Source: Anisus vortex (Eukaryota > Mollusca > Gastropoda > Planorbidae). From it: a stretch of DNA of 64,000 nt. Positions within the stretch are counted from its first letter, which is position 1. Every line of letters begins with the position of its first letter. The DNA is taken from contig OX421499.1 in assembly GCA_949126835.1 (NCBI GenBank), positions 6,438,026 to 6,502,025 on the forward strand. The letters are read 5' to 3'. The position numbers and the translations under genes are program-made. Below the pieces are notes generated by a model that was not told the DNA's origin, made no database searches, and saw only the letters and a program-made list of their open reading frames with translations. This document shows positions 9,656 to 19,035 of the stretch, one piece after another.

Positions 9656-12600
9656 CTATACAGTGAACCCTCGTTTATCGCTGTAGATTAGTTCCGAGAC
9701 CGGCTGCGATACGTGAAATCCACGAAGAAGGGACACCGCATTTACAGTATTTATTTAACGTTTATTCAGACTTTTAAAACCCTCCCTTTACATACTGTTA
9801 ACAAACCACCCTTTACAGTAGTGTACATGTATTGACAGTATGTACATAGAGTACACAGGCACAAATGTTTAACATTAAAACAGTAGGTGTACATATAAAA
9901 AATGAAAGATTGTTACGGTACTTTACAATTATACAACAATATCATGAAAAAAATCCTCGAAGTCGTGAATCCGCGAATGTCGAACCACAGCGCGAAGCAG
10001 GACGTTTGGGCGCAGCCGTTTTGGCGCGACCGTTTTGGCGCGACGGACGTTTTGGCGCAGCCGTTTTGGCGCAGGACGTTTTGGCGCGATGGACTGAAAA
10101 CACATCACATCAATAAATCATTGACCCTGGTTTTAATCACTCCCAACTATTTTACAACTGTCAAGTTATTTGAAAGGTGTGGCCACTGAGTTACTTCATG
10201 AACATGTGTAGTTATTAGAATTTTGTTGAAAGACTAACACGCGTAATTTTCGCATATATTTTAATAAAAAACAACAACAAACAACGTCCTTATTTAGACG
10301 ACATATACATAAACAGATAAATAGATTATAATTTTATGCCCACAAATAGATACTTAAGTCTTTATGCATATATAAAAAAACAGTTTTTACAGTTTAATAG
10401 TCCTATAAATGCATTAATGTAGGCCTACATCGTTTTAAATTATTATTATTTATTATTAATTTCATTCATTATACAACAAAAAACAATAATATTTTTGTCA
10501 ATTATTTCCTTGCGCCAAAACGTCCCGCGGCATAACGGCTCGCGCCAAAACGTCCCGCGCCAAAACGGCTGCGCCAAAACGGTCGCGCCAAAACGTCACG
10601 TACCGAAGTAGCGAGGGTTCACTGTAGGCCCTATATCTTTTTTACTATCTGTCCATTAATGTATGCATCTAGCAATAGAAACCGAAGCATGTCTATCTAT
10701 ATGAATTAGTCTGACTGTCTTAATATCCCCCCCCCCCCCGTGTTTATCACACCAGTGTTATCACCTGCATATATTCTTTAAACTGCATGATGTACCTCTC
10801 TTCCCAAAGTTTTCCAGACTACAAAAAAGTTATTTAAAAAAAAACACATTAACATCCAAACATAACAATAACTAAAGTATGTGAAGCGAAACGATAGAAA
10901 ACAGAGTGATTATGTTACATCCTGCAAGGCACAGTGCGGGGTGAAGAAAGAGAGGCAGGCAGAAGAGACGATGGGATGATGAAATCAAGGAGTGGACCGG
11001 CTTGTCTCATTCAGACTCTTAGAGGGCGGAGCAGGACCGATACGAATTGCGTAAAATCATCCAAATGTAAAAATATATGCACCCCAACGACCCTCACTCG
11101 GGTTTTGGGATAAAAGAAGAAATGTAAAAGTTAACGAAGAAAGCAAATCTTCTTACTGAATATTATTGCAGGGCTTATCAAGCTTTAAGCTCTATCATTT
11201 TGTGGTAATACTTTCCCGTAGCGCCCTTTATGAGATAAGCTCTTAACACGGCGCCCTTTGTAAAGGTAATGTTTTGCCATAGGGTGCCTTTTTATTTATT
11301 TTTTTCAAAGAAATAAATATATCTCCCCCACGACGACGCCTTTCACTAAGTCAAAGCCCACCTGCCTAGCGGTATAGCCAGGATTGTAAGGTAGGTACGG
11401 GTGAAGGGGGTGATGACGCAGCAATGATAACAACGCAGAGATACTAAAAATATTCACATTATATGCTGACGACACTACAATCCTAGCTAAAACCGCAAAA
11501 GAATTACAGAAAAACTTAAACATTTACAGTAACTATTGCAAGGAGAACCACTTAAACATAAATGAAGAAAAGACCAAAATAATGATATTCGGTAAAAATG
11601 ACAGGGTAGGAAATCACAAATTTGTACTAAATAATTATATAATAGAAACAGTTTCTAAATTTAAATACCTGGGAATAATCTTCTCAGCAAACGGATCCTT
11701 CTCAGAACACAGAAAATATTGTAAGATAATAGGTACTAATGCTATGTTCAACCTTCTCAGAAAATGTCATACACTAAGCTTGCCCATAGATAGTCAAATT
11801 GATATGTTTGACCTAACAGTACTACCAATACTCACCTACGGGTGCGAACTATTGGGTATGGAAAATTGTGGTATATTAGAAAATATTAGATTAAGATATT
11901 TTAAGATGATTTTAAAATTGAACACAAAAACACCAAATTATGTAGTCCTAGGCGAAACAGGCAAACTTTATATAAGATCATTTATTAAAAAAAGAATGTT
12001 ACAAAATAGCGACCGGTAAACAAAGCAGAGTTTCTAAAATAATTTATAACATTTTACTTAAAGAACATCAGGTTGAAAAATGCAAATGGTCCGCTTATAT
12101 AAAGTTACAACTAGAACAATTAGGATTAGGATATAATATATGGTCAGAACAAGGTACAATAGATACCAAACTTTCAAAAGCAAAAATTAACCTACGTATA
12201 AATGATCAAAGTAAACAAGAACTGTATGAAAGTATGCAAAATAGTAATAAAGGTAAACTATACAGCGCTCTTAAATATACATTTGACTGGGAAAATATTC
12301 CACCCTTTTTAAATAAATTAAATCTTTAAAAAGCTAACTACATACTAAAAATAAGAACAAGTAATAATAATTTCCCTGTTGATCTGGGTCGCCACTCCAA
12401 AATAGATTATAATTTAAGAGTATGTCCCCTTTGCCTAAAAGATATAGGAGATGGTTTTCACTATTTACTCCAATGTGAGCATTTCAATGTTCAACGGAGA
12501 TTAAATATTAAAAAATATTATTTAAACAGACAAAATGTACACAAAATGTCCGAACGGCTCAATGCTAGTTCTCTGAAAGAACTTAAAAAACTAAGCATAT

Positions 12601-15600
12601 TTGCAACAATAGTATTATCTGTTTTTAACAAATGAAAAAGTTTATAAACAGTTAAATATATTAACATGTATTAACAACTTTCCTTCTCGAACACCTTTTA
12701 TTAAATTATAATTGTTTTCATGAACTATGTTACTATGTCTATACTGTATTTCTATAATTGTTTTCATGAACTATGTTACTATGCCTATAATGTATTTCTA
12801 TGTTGGTATTCTCTTTTCTTGATACCTTAAAATGAATCTATTATTAATATTATTATTTCGTTAACCTTTACTATTATTTACTAATGTTAGAATATTCTAA
12901 TTATGTCTTTGATTCTGCCTTTATGGTACTGATGTACTTTGTGGCAAAAAAAAAAAATATTGTTCATTGTTTGAAACGCAAAAGTCTAGCCCACCCTGGA
13001 AAAAAAAATGTCTGGCTTCACTTCTGAGGGAAGGGGAAAATGGGGGGGGGGGGCAATAGTTCCACTTTTGCGAGGGGCTGGAAATACTGTCTGTGATGAG
13101 GGCAATAGAAGGCTAATTCTAAAAGACTGCACAATTTTTCCCTAACCTATTGGATAAACTGTTATTTTATCGAGTCACCCGTAGAAGAAAACCAATAGTG
13201 TGAGGCCAAATGTATTATTGTCGGTGGCGTAGCAAGGATTGCAAGGTTTGTGAGATGGTGAGGTAACTAGTGTCAGTTAGAAGGTGGTGGGGGACTGGGG
13301 GGGGAAGGCAACTATTATCATAGATATTACTATTATGATCCTATATAATAATTAATGTCTATGCTATTACAAAGTGATGTTGGTGGCAATAGTGCAAATA
13401 GGGAAATAATGCACAAATTGGGTCAATAGTTGTAGAAATAGCCCCAAAACTATATAAACACGAATATTTTATGTAAATACCAATAGTAAAATGTAAAATA
13501 ATATTAGTCAACTATTTTATAAAATAAAAATAATAATAATAATAAAATATATTTTTTTAAATCATAGATTTGAAAAGAAATGGCGGAGGGTTAAAAAAAA
13601 AGGAAAGAGGGGGAGGACTAAGTGCCCCAAGGAAGGCATAAATGAATGTCCAAATGTAAAAAGATATATTTGTAAAAAGATAACAACAAAAATTCTAACT
13701 TTGAGTGCACGAGAAACCCAGTTGTCTTCTGCCACAGGGTACACGCATATAACAACTCCAGCCTTGGGAGACTTGGGCAAAGGGACGCAATCCTGGTTGG
13801 GCAAAACAAAAGTCTCGGGCAGAGTTGAGGGAACAATGTTGACGTCAGGATGAAGGTACACGGTCTTGTTTTTCCAGATGTTGAGACTTGACGACAGACT
13901 CGGTGGTTCGTTGGGTGAATGATTGTGTGGCTTGCCCGATGAGGGGCAATTTTCTCTCAATGACTAATAAGGTGAATAAACAAATACATAAGGAAATAAG
14001 AAAGAAAGATAAGTACAAAATTCGTTTGGCTTTGAATAAGTAATGGATACAAAATATAATTTAAGCATGATCTGTACAAATAAAAAAAAAATGTTATAAT
14101 ATTTTTATTCCATAAATCTTTGGATTTGGGGCCAGGTAGCCGAGAGGCAGCGCGTTCAACTGGCGATCCGAAGGTCCTGGCTTCGAATCCTGGTGGAAGC
14201 TAAGATTTTTTTTTACCTGGACCTGAGGTTATCCCTGAGTTTACCCATCTTTGATGGGTACCTGACAATAGTTGGGGGAGAAGTAAAGGCGACTGGGCAT
14301 TGTGCTGACCACACATACCCTAGTGTGCCGTGGCCACAGAAACTTTTGCTCTCTGCTTCAACAGCTCTATGATCGGTTTGGTCCGAAGAGACCTTTACAT
14401 TTTTTTCCTACGGATTTGAGTTTAATGTATGCCTAGAAGACTATTTAACATCAAAGAAAAAATAAAATAAATACAATTATGAAAGGTATAAAAGTAAAAA
14501 ACTAAGCTATGCATGCTCGACATAGTTTAGATTACCAGACATCATAGATAATAACAATTTATTTTTATCGATGAATGTAGAGTATAGGTCTAAATGGCGT
14601 TGTTCCATCGATTCTATTTCCGCTATATAAAAGTTTATTTTCACTAGAAAACTTTAAATCAGGGGTCGGGAAGCCATGGCTCGCGAGCCAGATGTGGCTC
14701 TTTTGATAGCTGCATCTGGCTCGCAGACAAATGTTCGATTATTTTTTAAAAAGTTTTTTTTACACTTCATGATCTACATATTAATTGCATTTCAATATTT
14801 CATTCTACAAATGAGCTAAATTCTACTGCAGCTCAGCATCAGAATAATTCAGAGACATAATTATTGTACTTTTAGTGTTGAAATTACACAAAATGCACAT
14901 ATTTTTTGAATTTTTAGCTTTAAACATAATATATGGCTCTCACAGAATTACTTTTCAAAATATGTGGTATCCATAACTCTCTTAGACAAAAAGGTTTACG
15001 ACCCCTGCTTTAAACTATTAGTTTAAAGTAGATAGAAAAGACTCGTGCAATAAACTTTGTTTGCAAGTTTAATTGCAAAGATTATAATGAGATGGACCAC
15101 TTGTTTAAATATTTCTGCTATTCGATGACTCGAATGACTTCTTTTCGGAATTCCCGATTTTCTTTTGTACTGTACACCCGTTTTATTTAATCGCTATAAT
15201 TTTATAAAAAACAATCAAACAAAAAATCGGAAGTTGTATACAGCAGAAACCTTTAGACAGACATAGGGGCGTAGAAGTCATTTAAGACAGCGTTATTGGC
15301 TGCGCATCGCAAATAAGAACATACTATAAGCTGTAAAAATAGAGCAAGTAGTCCATATTATTTTAGTTTTTTTGGTTAATCAAGCTACTTAACTAATTGC
15401 AATAGAAAGACATATTTTTAAAAGGCGTGAATTTCTTTTTTTGTTATAACAGAATTACTTGTTTACAACATAAAACTTTTAACCCTTCCCGTACCGACCT
15501 ACTTCTATCTATGCTGCCTTCAGTTCCGCTATATACGCGCCCGGGACTGTAAGGGTTAACAATTTAGAACTGTCATGCATAACCTACATTGCAAAACTAT

Positions 15601-18561
15601 CACATTGTAGAAATGGTATAGATCTCCAACACTTTAAACCTATAACAGTTTTAAAAAGGTAAAGATTACCTACAGTATAAAAATATAATAATGAAAAAAA
15701 TGTATAGATTACATACAGTATAAAACTATAGCAATTTAAAAATTGTTACGAAACGTAAATTTATACATTGTACAATAATTGAATTAATATTAGTATTTCA
15801 TAAGAATTGCAGTAGAAAGGATAGAAAATATTTCATAAGCCAAGGTCGTTGGTTTTTCCCAGCTAATCAGGTCGTTGGTTTTTCCCAGTTAAAAAACCGG
15901 ACAATATTGACGTATTATTATTTTGTAAGCCAAGGTCGTTGGTCTTCCCCAGCTACTGTACCGGACAACATGGCCGATGTTGCTAGTGGTCGGATATTCC
16001 ATCGCACGCTAGTATTTTATTGTATAATGTAATATACTCCCTTGTATTCGGTTATAGTACACTATCGACCCAGATTATAGACCCATGCGAATCAGCAGAA
16101 AGTTTCGTCAGTTCTTTGGCAGCTCTTGTGCTCTGAGATAAAATTCCTACAGATTTATACTATAAATGATTCAATATTGTTTTACCAGTTGTTTAATGCT
16201 ATTCAAAGTCTATTGAATATATTTTTTATTCATTCTATGGAACATGTGTTATTCTTAACCACTTGTGTAAGTATAATTCGGATTTCTAATTGACGATTCT
16301 GTGATTAAACCAATAATTCATTTTTTTTACAAAATCGATTTATATCAGTTTTTCACGTTCCAGTATTGTGTGTGTTATTTATACTGTAATAATCATTGCC
16401 AACACTACACAATAACAACACGATGCCTGCTGTGTATTTGAGCCAACATAAATATACACCTGAAGAAATCAAATAAAACTCTAATCAATGTTATAAAGAT
16501 TACCAGGGGATATTTTGAATCAGGACCAACCTAGACTACTCTAAACTAATATCGAAATGAACTACAAATGATATTACCAATTGAAGCAGTAATTATAATA
16601 ACTATAAGACAACATAATAAATAAATATTTCAACAACTGAATGGGGGCTCAAGCCAAAGAAATAATACAGTCTACTATTCGGTACTCATTATTCTACATT
16701 CATCTACTACTTAATAATTATCTTCAAAAAGTAATAAAAGCTGGTTTGTCATTTAACATTGCTATTGAATTAATACTTGAAAAGCATATCAAGCGACTTG
16801 ACCAGTGGGATAATAAACTTTTCTATTGCGGCATATATGACAGTGCCTAGATGACCACTGATATAACGCCTTTGTAATAAGAATTGATAACACAACTTGA
16901 GGATTTCTTATGAAGAAAAAGGCTGTCGTAATAAAATGTATAGATTACCTTAAGTATAAAAATATAATGATTTAAAAATGTATAGATTACTTACAGTAGA
17001 AAAAATATAACAATAAAAAAATTATAGCTAACTTACCGTATAAAAATAAAACAATTTTAAAATGTATAGATTACCTGCAGTGTAAACATTAAACATATAG
17101 GCTAACAATTAAAAAAAATACAGATTACCATACAGTATAAAAATATAACAATTTTAAAATTGTATAAATTAAATTCTTCTTCTTATGCATTCTCGTCCTT
17201 GAGGAACAGGCGCCGATTATCGACGTCAGTGGTCCTTCCTAGTACATAGGCCGCTTACAAAGGTCCTCCAGGCATCACTATCCTGGGCCAGTCTCTCTAG
17301 CTTCCCCATAGGTAAGGCCAAATTATTTGGTATCTGCTTCCACATCTCTGCGCCAAGTGTTCCTCGGCCGGCCTCTTGTCCGTTTTCCCTGGGGCTTCCA
17401 GTTCTGCTGGAAGCAGAATTTCCGAGTGTATAGCATATCCATCGCCATCGTCTAAGGAGTATCTCTTGTTCTACTGGTTTTATCTTTGTCCGCTGCCACA
17501 GCTGCATGCAGCTAATCCTGTCTGGCCAATGCAACCCAATAATCCTTCTTAAACAGTTATTTATAAAAGACTGGAGTTTCTTTATATTCGTGGCTGTGGT
17601 ACTCCAAGTTTCAGCTCCATACAGCAGCACGGGTTTCACCATGGTGATGAAGATCCTGATCTTTAGATTACTTCTCAGGTGTCTGGAGACCTAGCCATTC
17701 CCGAGTTGTTGGAAGACCGTTCGTGCCTTACCAACCCTTGTTATTACATCAGCATCTGTCCCACCTTGCTTGTCCACAATGCTGCCAAGGTAGACAAAAC
17801 TCTCTTCTTCTAGTGCTTCATCTTCCAGCATAATGGGTGCAGTACTGGTGGCATTGACCTTGATGACTTTACTCTTCCCTTTGTGTATATGGAGACCAAT
17901 ACGTGCAGAAGTGGCTGCAACATTGCTAGTTTTCTCCTGCATCTGCTATTGGGTATGAGAGTGAAGGGCAAGATCATCAGCAAAGTCAAGATCATCGAAT
18001 TTGTCCCACAAGGTCCATTGGATACAATGCACCTCTGGTGTGTGGATGTTTTCATCACCCAGTCAATGGCCAGGAGAAACAGGAAAGGCGAAAGCAAGCA
18101 TCCTTGTCTCACACCGGTCTTATCCTGAAAAAGCATCTGTAACTGTTGGCCGTGGACAACTCGGCAGGTCATTCCTTCATAAGAGTTCCTGATTATGTCC
18201 ACAATCTTCTGCGGCACTCCATAATGCATCAACAGTCTCCAGATGGTTTGCGTATCCACACTGTCAAAGGCTTTCTCGCAATCGACAAAGTTGACATAGA
18301 GGGGTGTTTCACATACAGTATACAAAATTTAACAATTTAAAAAAAATATAATTACCTACACTATAAAACTATATTAATTTAATTAAAATAGGATAGATTA
18401 CGTACCGAATAAAGTCTACCGAAATCTGTGTTGAGGTCCTTCCAGGGATCCTTTCTCATTCTGACCAACACTATTACTGCCATCAAACATAGTAAAGCAC
18501 AAAGAAGTTTGATCTGGAAAGTACTTCTGGTGGTACATCTTGAAATTGTAGTGCTTTTCAA
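7900..18561 (-). CDS. FkbM-domain type II membrane methyltransferase, gene A (five exons)
   Basis: Predicted SAM-dependent methyltransferase of the FkbM family, about 359 residues, from exons 18561-18406, 13963-13700, 10818-10765, 9240-9020 and 8284-7900. Residues 18-36 form a membrane anchor (KLLCALLCLMAVIVLV) after a short basic tail, so a Golgi or ER lumenal enzyme is likely. The SAM motif VFVDIGSNIGEYTLFAAAMG lies at about 163-182, an acidic post-motif E in ALAVEMLPRN follows, and the FkbM motif KMDIENSEHQALRGA sits near 277-291. All introns are GT-AG with phases 0, 0, 0 and 2, and no internal stop occurs. FkbM enzymes methylate hydroxyls of sugars or other small molecules; the substrate here is unknown. 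O-methylated hexoses are known from gastropod glycans, so a glycan acceptor is a reasonable guess. Intron 1 (4.4 kb) is full of transposons. A diverged paralog lies at 43284-49843. Confidence 0.8.
8346..8515 (+). mobile_element. Degenerate SINE in gene A intron 4
   Basis: Shows a decayed B box (GGGTTGGAATGC), then GGCGTTGTGCTGGCCACACAATCC. The orthologous copy lies in gene B at 43725-43920, so it predates the duplication. Confidence 0.65.
9020..9240 (-). CDS. Gene A exon 4: SAM-binding motif
   Basis: The acceptor after TATCCAAG gives an in-frame RFPDMVFVDIGSNIG. A nearer AG (TTTTCCAG) would shift the frame. The donor is CAAA|GTAAGA, leaving two bases. It is 221 bp long, exactly as in gene B, and carries the class I methyltransferase glycine-rich motif and the acidic residue that binds the SAM ribose. 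Confidence 0.85.
9360..9658. repeat. TATC-rich degenerate microsatellite and TA run
   Basis: Variants of TTTATCTA through gene A intron 3, ending in about 30 bp of TA. The matching stretch in gene B is 46850-47180. Confidence 0.75.
9661..10624 (+). mobile_element. Mariner/Tigger-like MITE containing a nested element
   Basis: Starts CAGTGAACCCTCG and ends with its reverse complement CGAGGGTTCACTG, bounded by TA on both sides, as for Tc1/mariner elements. The same MITE without the nested insert is at 47204-47551 in block B (348 bp), so it was present before the duplication. No transposase is encoded. Confidence 0.85.
9998..10603. mobile_element. Nested fold-back MITE with CGTTTTGGCGC end repeats
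   Basis: A 606-bp insert absent from the paralogous MITE. Each end carries several inverted copies of CGTTTTGGCGC. A probable 5-bp target duplication, CGAAG, flanks it at 9993-9997 and 10604-10608. The two open frames at the left end are translations of these repeats. Confidence 0.75.
10765..10818 (-). CDS. Gene A exon 3: 54-bp microexon
   Basis: Flanked by TTTTTTGTAG and CAG|GTGATA. Reads SGKLWEERYIMQFKEYMQ in phase 0-0 and joins exon 2 (..RALK) to exon 4 (RFPDMVFVDIG). Gene B has a microexon of the same length and borders, although only about 8 of 18 residues agree. Conserved length, phase and splice sites support it. Confidence 0.7.
10920..11130 (+). pseudogene. LINE C-terminal fragment
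   Basis: ATCCTGCAAGGCACAGTG onward resembles the end of RTE-like LINE polymerases (ILQGTVRG, then an arginine-rich run and an EWTGL-like box). It is broken by frame changes. A related fragment is at 26850-27030. Confidence 0.5.
11420..12955 (+). pseudogene. 5'-truncated LINE reverse transcriptase in gene A intron 2
   Basis: Begins just before the catalytic box and reads LYADDTTILAK near 11460, then HLNINEEKTKIMIFG, FKYLGIIFSANG, LPILTYGCELLG and, in another frame, CPLCLKDIGDGFHYLLQCEHF. The frame shifts near 12005 and a stop interrupts at about 12328. The 3' untranslated end holds a two-copy 46-bp repeat at 12708-12800 and ends in an A-run near 12955. Block B lacks it at the matching place (about 48260), so it inserted after the duplication. 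Confidence 0.8.
13700..13963 (-). CDS. Gene A exon 2: stem region, 88 residues
   Basis: A long pyrimidine-rich tract ends in TTATTAG just before the exon, and the donor is the slightly weak AAA|GTTAGA (GTAAGA in gene B). Codes for a polar stem rich in Pro and Ser, then IWKNKTVYLHPDVN and VICVYPVAEDNWVSRALK, which leads into the catalytic domain. Confidence 0.75.
14128..14407 (+). mobile_element. Complete tRNA-derived SINE
   Basis: A box TAGCCGAGAGGC, B box GGCTTCGAATCC, a body with GGCATTGTGCTGACCACACA, and a 3' part CCGTGGCCACAGAAACTT that is one unit of the 6008-6945 array in decayed form. A GGATTTG duplication on both sides is a likely target site. Lies in gene A intron 1. Confidence 0.8.
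14660..15007. mobile_element. hAT-type MITE
   Basis: Ends CAGGGGTCGGGAAGCC and TTTACGACCCCTG form terminal inverted repeats. The flanks CTTTAAAT and CTTTAAAC are an 8-bp target duplication with one change, as in hAT elements. The 348-bp interior encodes nothing. Confidence 0.8.
15070..15365. mobile_element. MITE of the GGACCGCTTGCT family
   Basis: The left end ATTATAATGAGATGGACCAC and right end GTAGTCCATATTATTTTAG are inverted, and CGGAATTCCCGATT lies inside. Relatives are at 47842-48035 and 51654-52110. This copy is the most diverged. Confidence 0.6.
15483..15555. mobile_element. 73-bp piggyBac-like mini element, copy 1
   Basis: Bounded by TTAA on both sides with CCCTT...AAGGG ends, the target and ends expected of piggyBac-type elements. 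Nearly identical (about two changes) to 18795-18867. Assigned on ends and target only. Confidence 0.6.
15595..15743. repeat. Intron 1 minisatellite, part 1
   Basis: About 42-bp units with ATAGATTACCTACAGTATAA. The same units continue at 16925-17165 and 18328-18400 after LTR and LINE insertions, and form most of gene B intron 1 at 49579-49735. Confidence 0.75.
15744..16635 (+). mobile_element. LTR of a second LTR-retroelement family
   Basis: Starts TGTTACGAAACG and ends CAACA. A primer-binding-like TGGGGGCTCAAGCC follows at 16642. A similar arrangement occurs at 59642-60505, where the LTR body differs but the downstream leader is related. The repeated GGTCGTTGGTTTTTCCCAG near 15845 and 15870 is internal. 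No coding capacity is seen. Confidence 0.6.
16636..16920 (+). mobile_element. Leader fragment of the same LTR element
   Basis: Primer-site-like start, then GCATATATGACAGTGCCTAG and ATGACCACTGATATAACG, closely matched at 60685-60720. Truncated before any gag or pol. The 69-codon open frame at 16641-16850 is not recognised and probably incidental. Confidence 0.6.
16925..17165. repeat. Intron 1 minisatellite, part 2
   Basis: Further units of the 42-bp repeat, interrupted upstream by the LTR and downstream by a LINE. Confidence 0.75.
17170..18327 (-). pseudogene. 5'-truncated LINE reverse transcriptase in gene A intron 1
   Basis: Sense runs from 18327 down. Reads LYVNFVDCEKAFDSVD, GVRQGCLLSPFLFLLAIDW, then in a shifted frame LDFADDLAL near 18000, FVYLGSIVDKQGGTDADV, KPVLLYGAETWS and LRRIIGLHWPDRISC. 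These are typical of RTE-like or related polymerases. The start lies inside the palm domain, so it is 5'-truncated, and at least two frameshifts disable it. It splits the 42-bp minisatellite. Confidence 0.85.
18328..18400. repeat. Intron 1 minisatellite, part 3
   Basis: Last units of the 42-bp repeat, directly against the exon 1 donor of gene A. Gene B shows the same repeat against its own donor at 49735. Confidence 0.7.
18406..18561 (-). CDS. Gene A exon 1: cytosolic tail and membrane anchor
   Basis: Starts at an ATG and codes for 52 residues with the single hydrophobic segment. The donor is G|GTACGT, phase 0. The matching start in gene B is lost, which makes this start the probable ancestral one. 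Confidence 0.7.
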
Positions 18562-18794
18562 AAATAGAAAGAATACATTACTTTACTTTTTCGTTCATTT
18601 TCTTTATATAGTACACATTTTTTTCCTTATATTTGTATTACATATAATATATTTTTTGTATTAAAATATATATTCTTATACATTATATAACAATTTAAGA
18701 AAGTTAATACATTTTATACATTCAATAACATTTAAACATTGTAAATTTTATATTTATAAAATATTACTTTATATGTATATTACATTTGTATTAA

Positions 18795-18867
18795 CCCTTC
18801 CCGTACCGACCTACTTCTATCTATGCTGCCTTCAGTTCCGCTATATACGAGCCCGGGACTATAAGGG
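18795..18867. mobile_element. 73-bp piggyBac-like mini element, copy 2
   Basis: TTAA-flanked and nearly identical to 15483-15555. Block B has the same surroundings (GTATTACATTATATTTCATTTC) without the element, so it inserted after the duplication. It sits about 230 bp upstream of the gene A start codon. Confidence 0.65.
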
Positions 18868-19035
18868 TTAATTTCTCTTACATTTCAAATAATTCTTGCA
18901 AAGGCTCATTTAAAAAAAATATATATTCGACTTCATGGTCTCATAAAACATTGCATCCTGTACCATATCATCCTTTTTGCAAAAAACTGTAAAAGCATCT
19001 CAGTAGACCGAGACTGGTCATTGTGTGGGTACCAG

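Noticed and set aside
10921..11060. Extra exon of gene A in intron 2
   Set aside because: The reading matches LINE C-terminal motifs, has frame changes and is absent from gene B.
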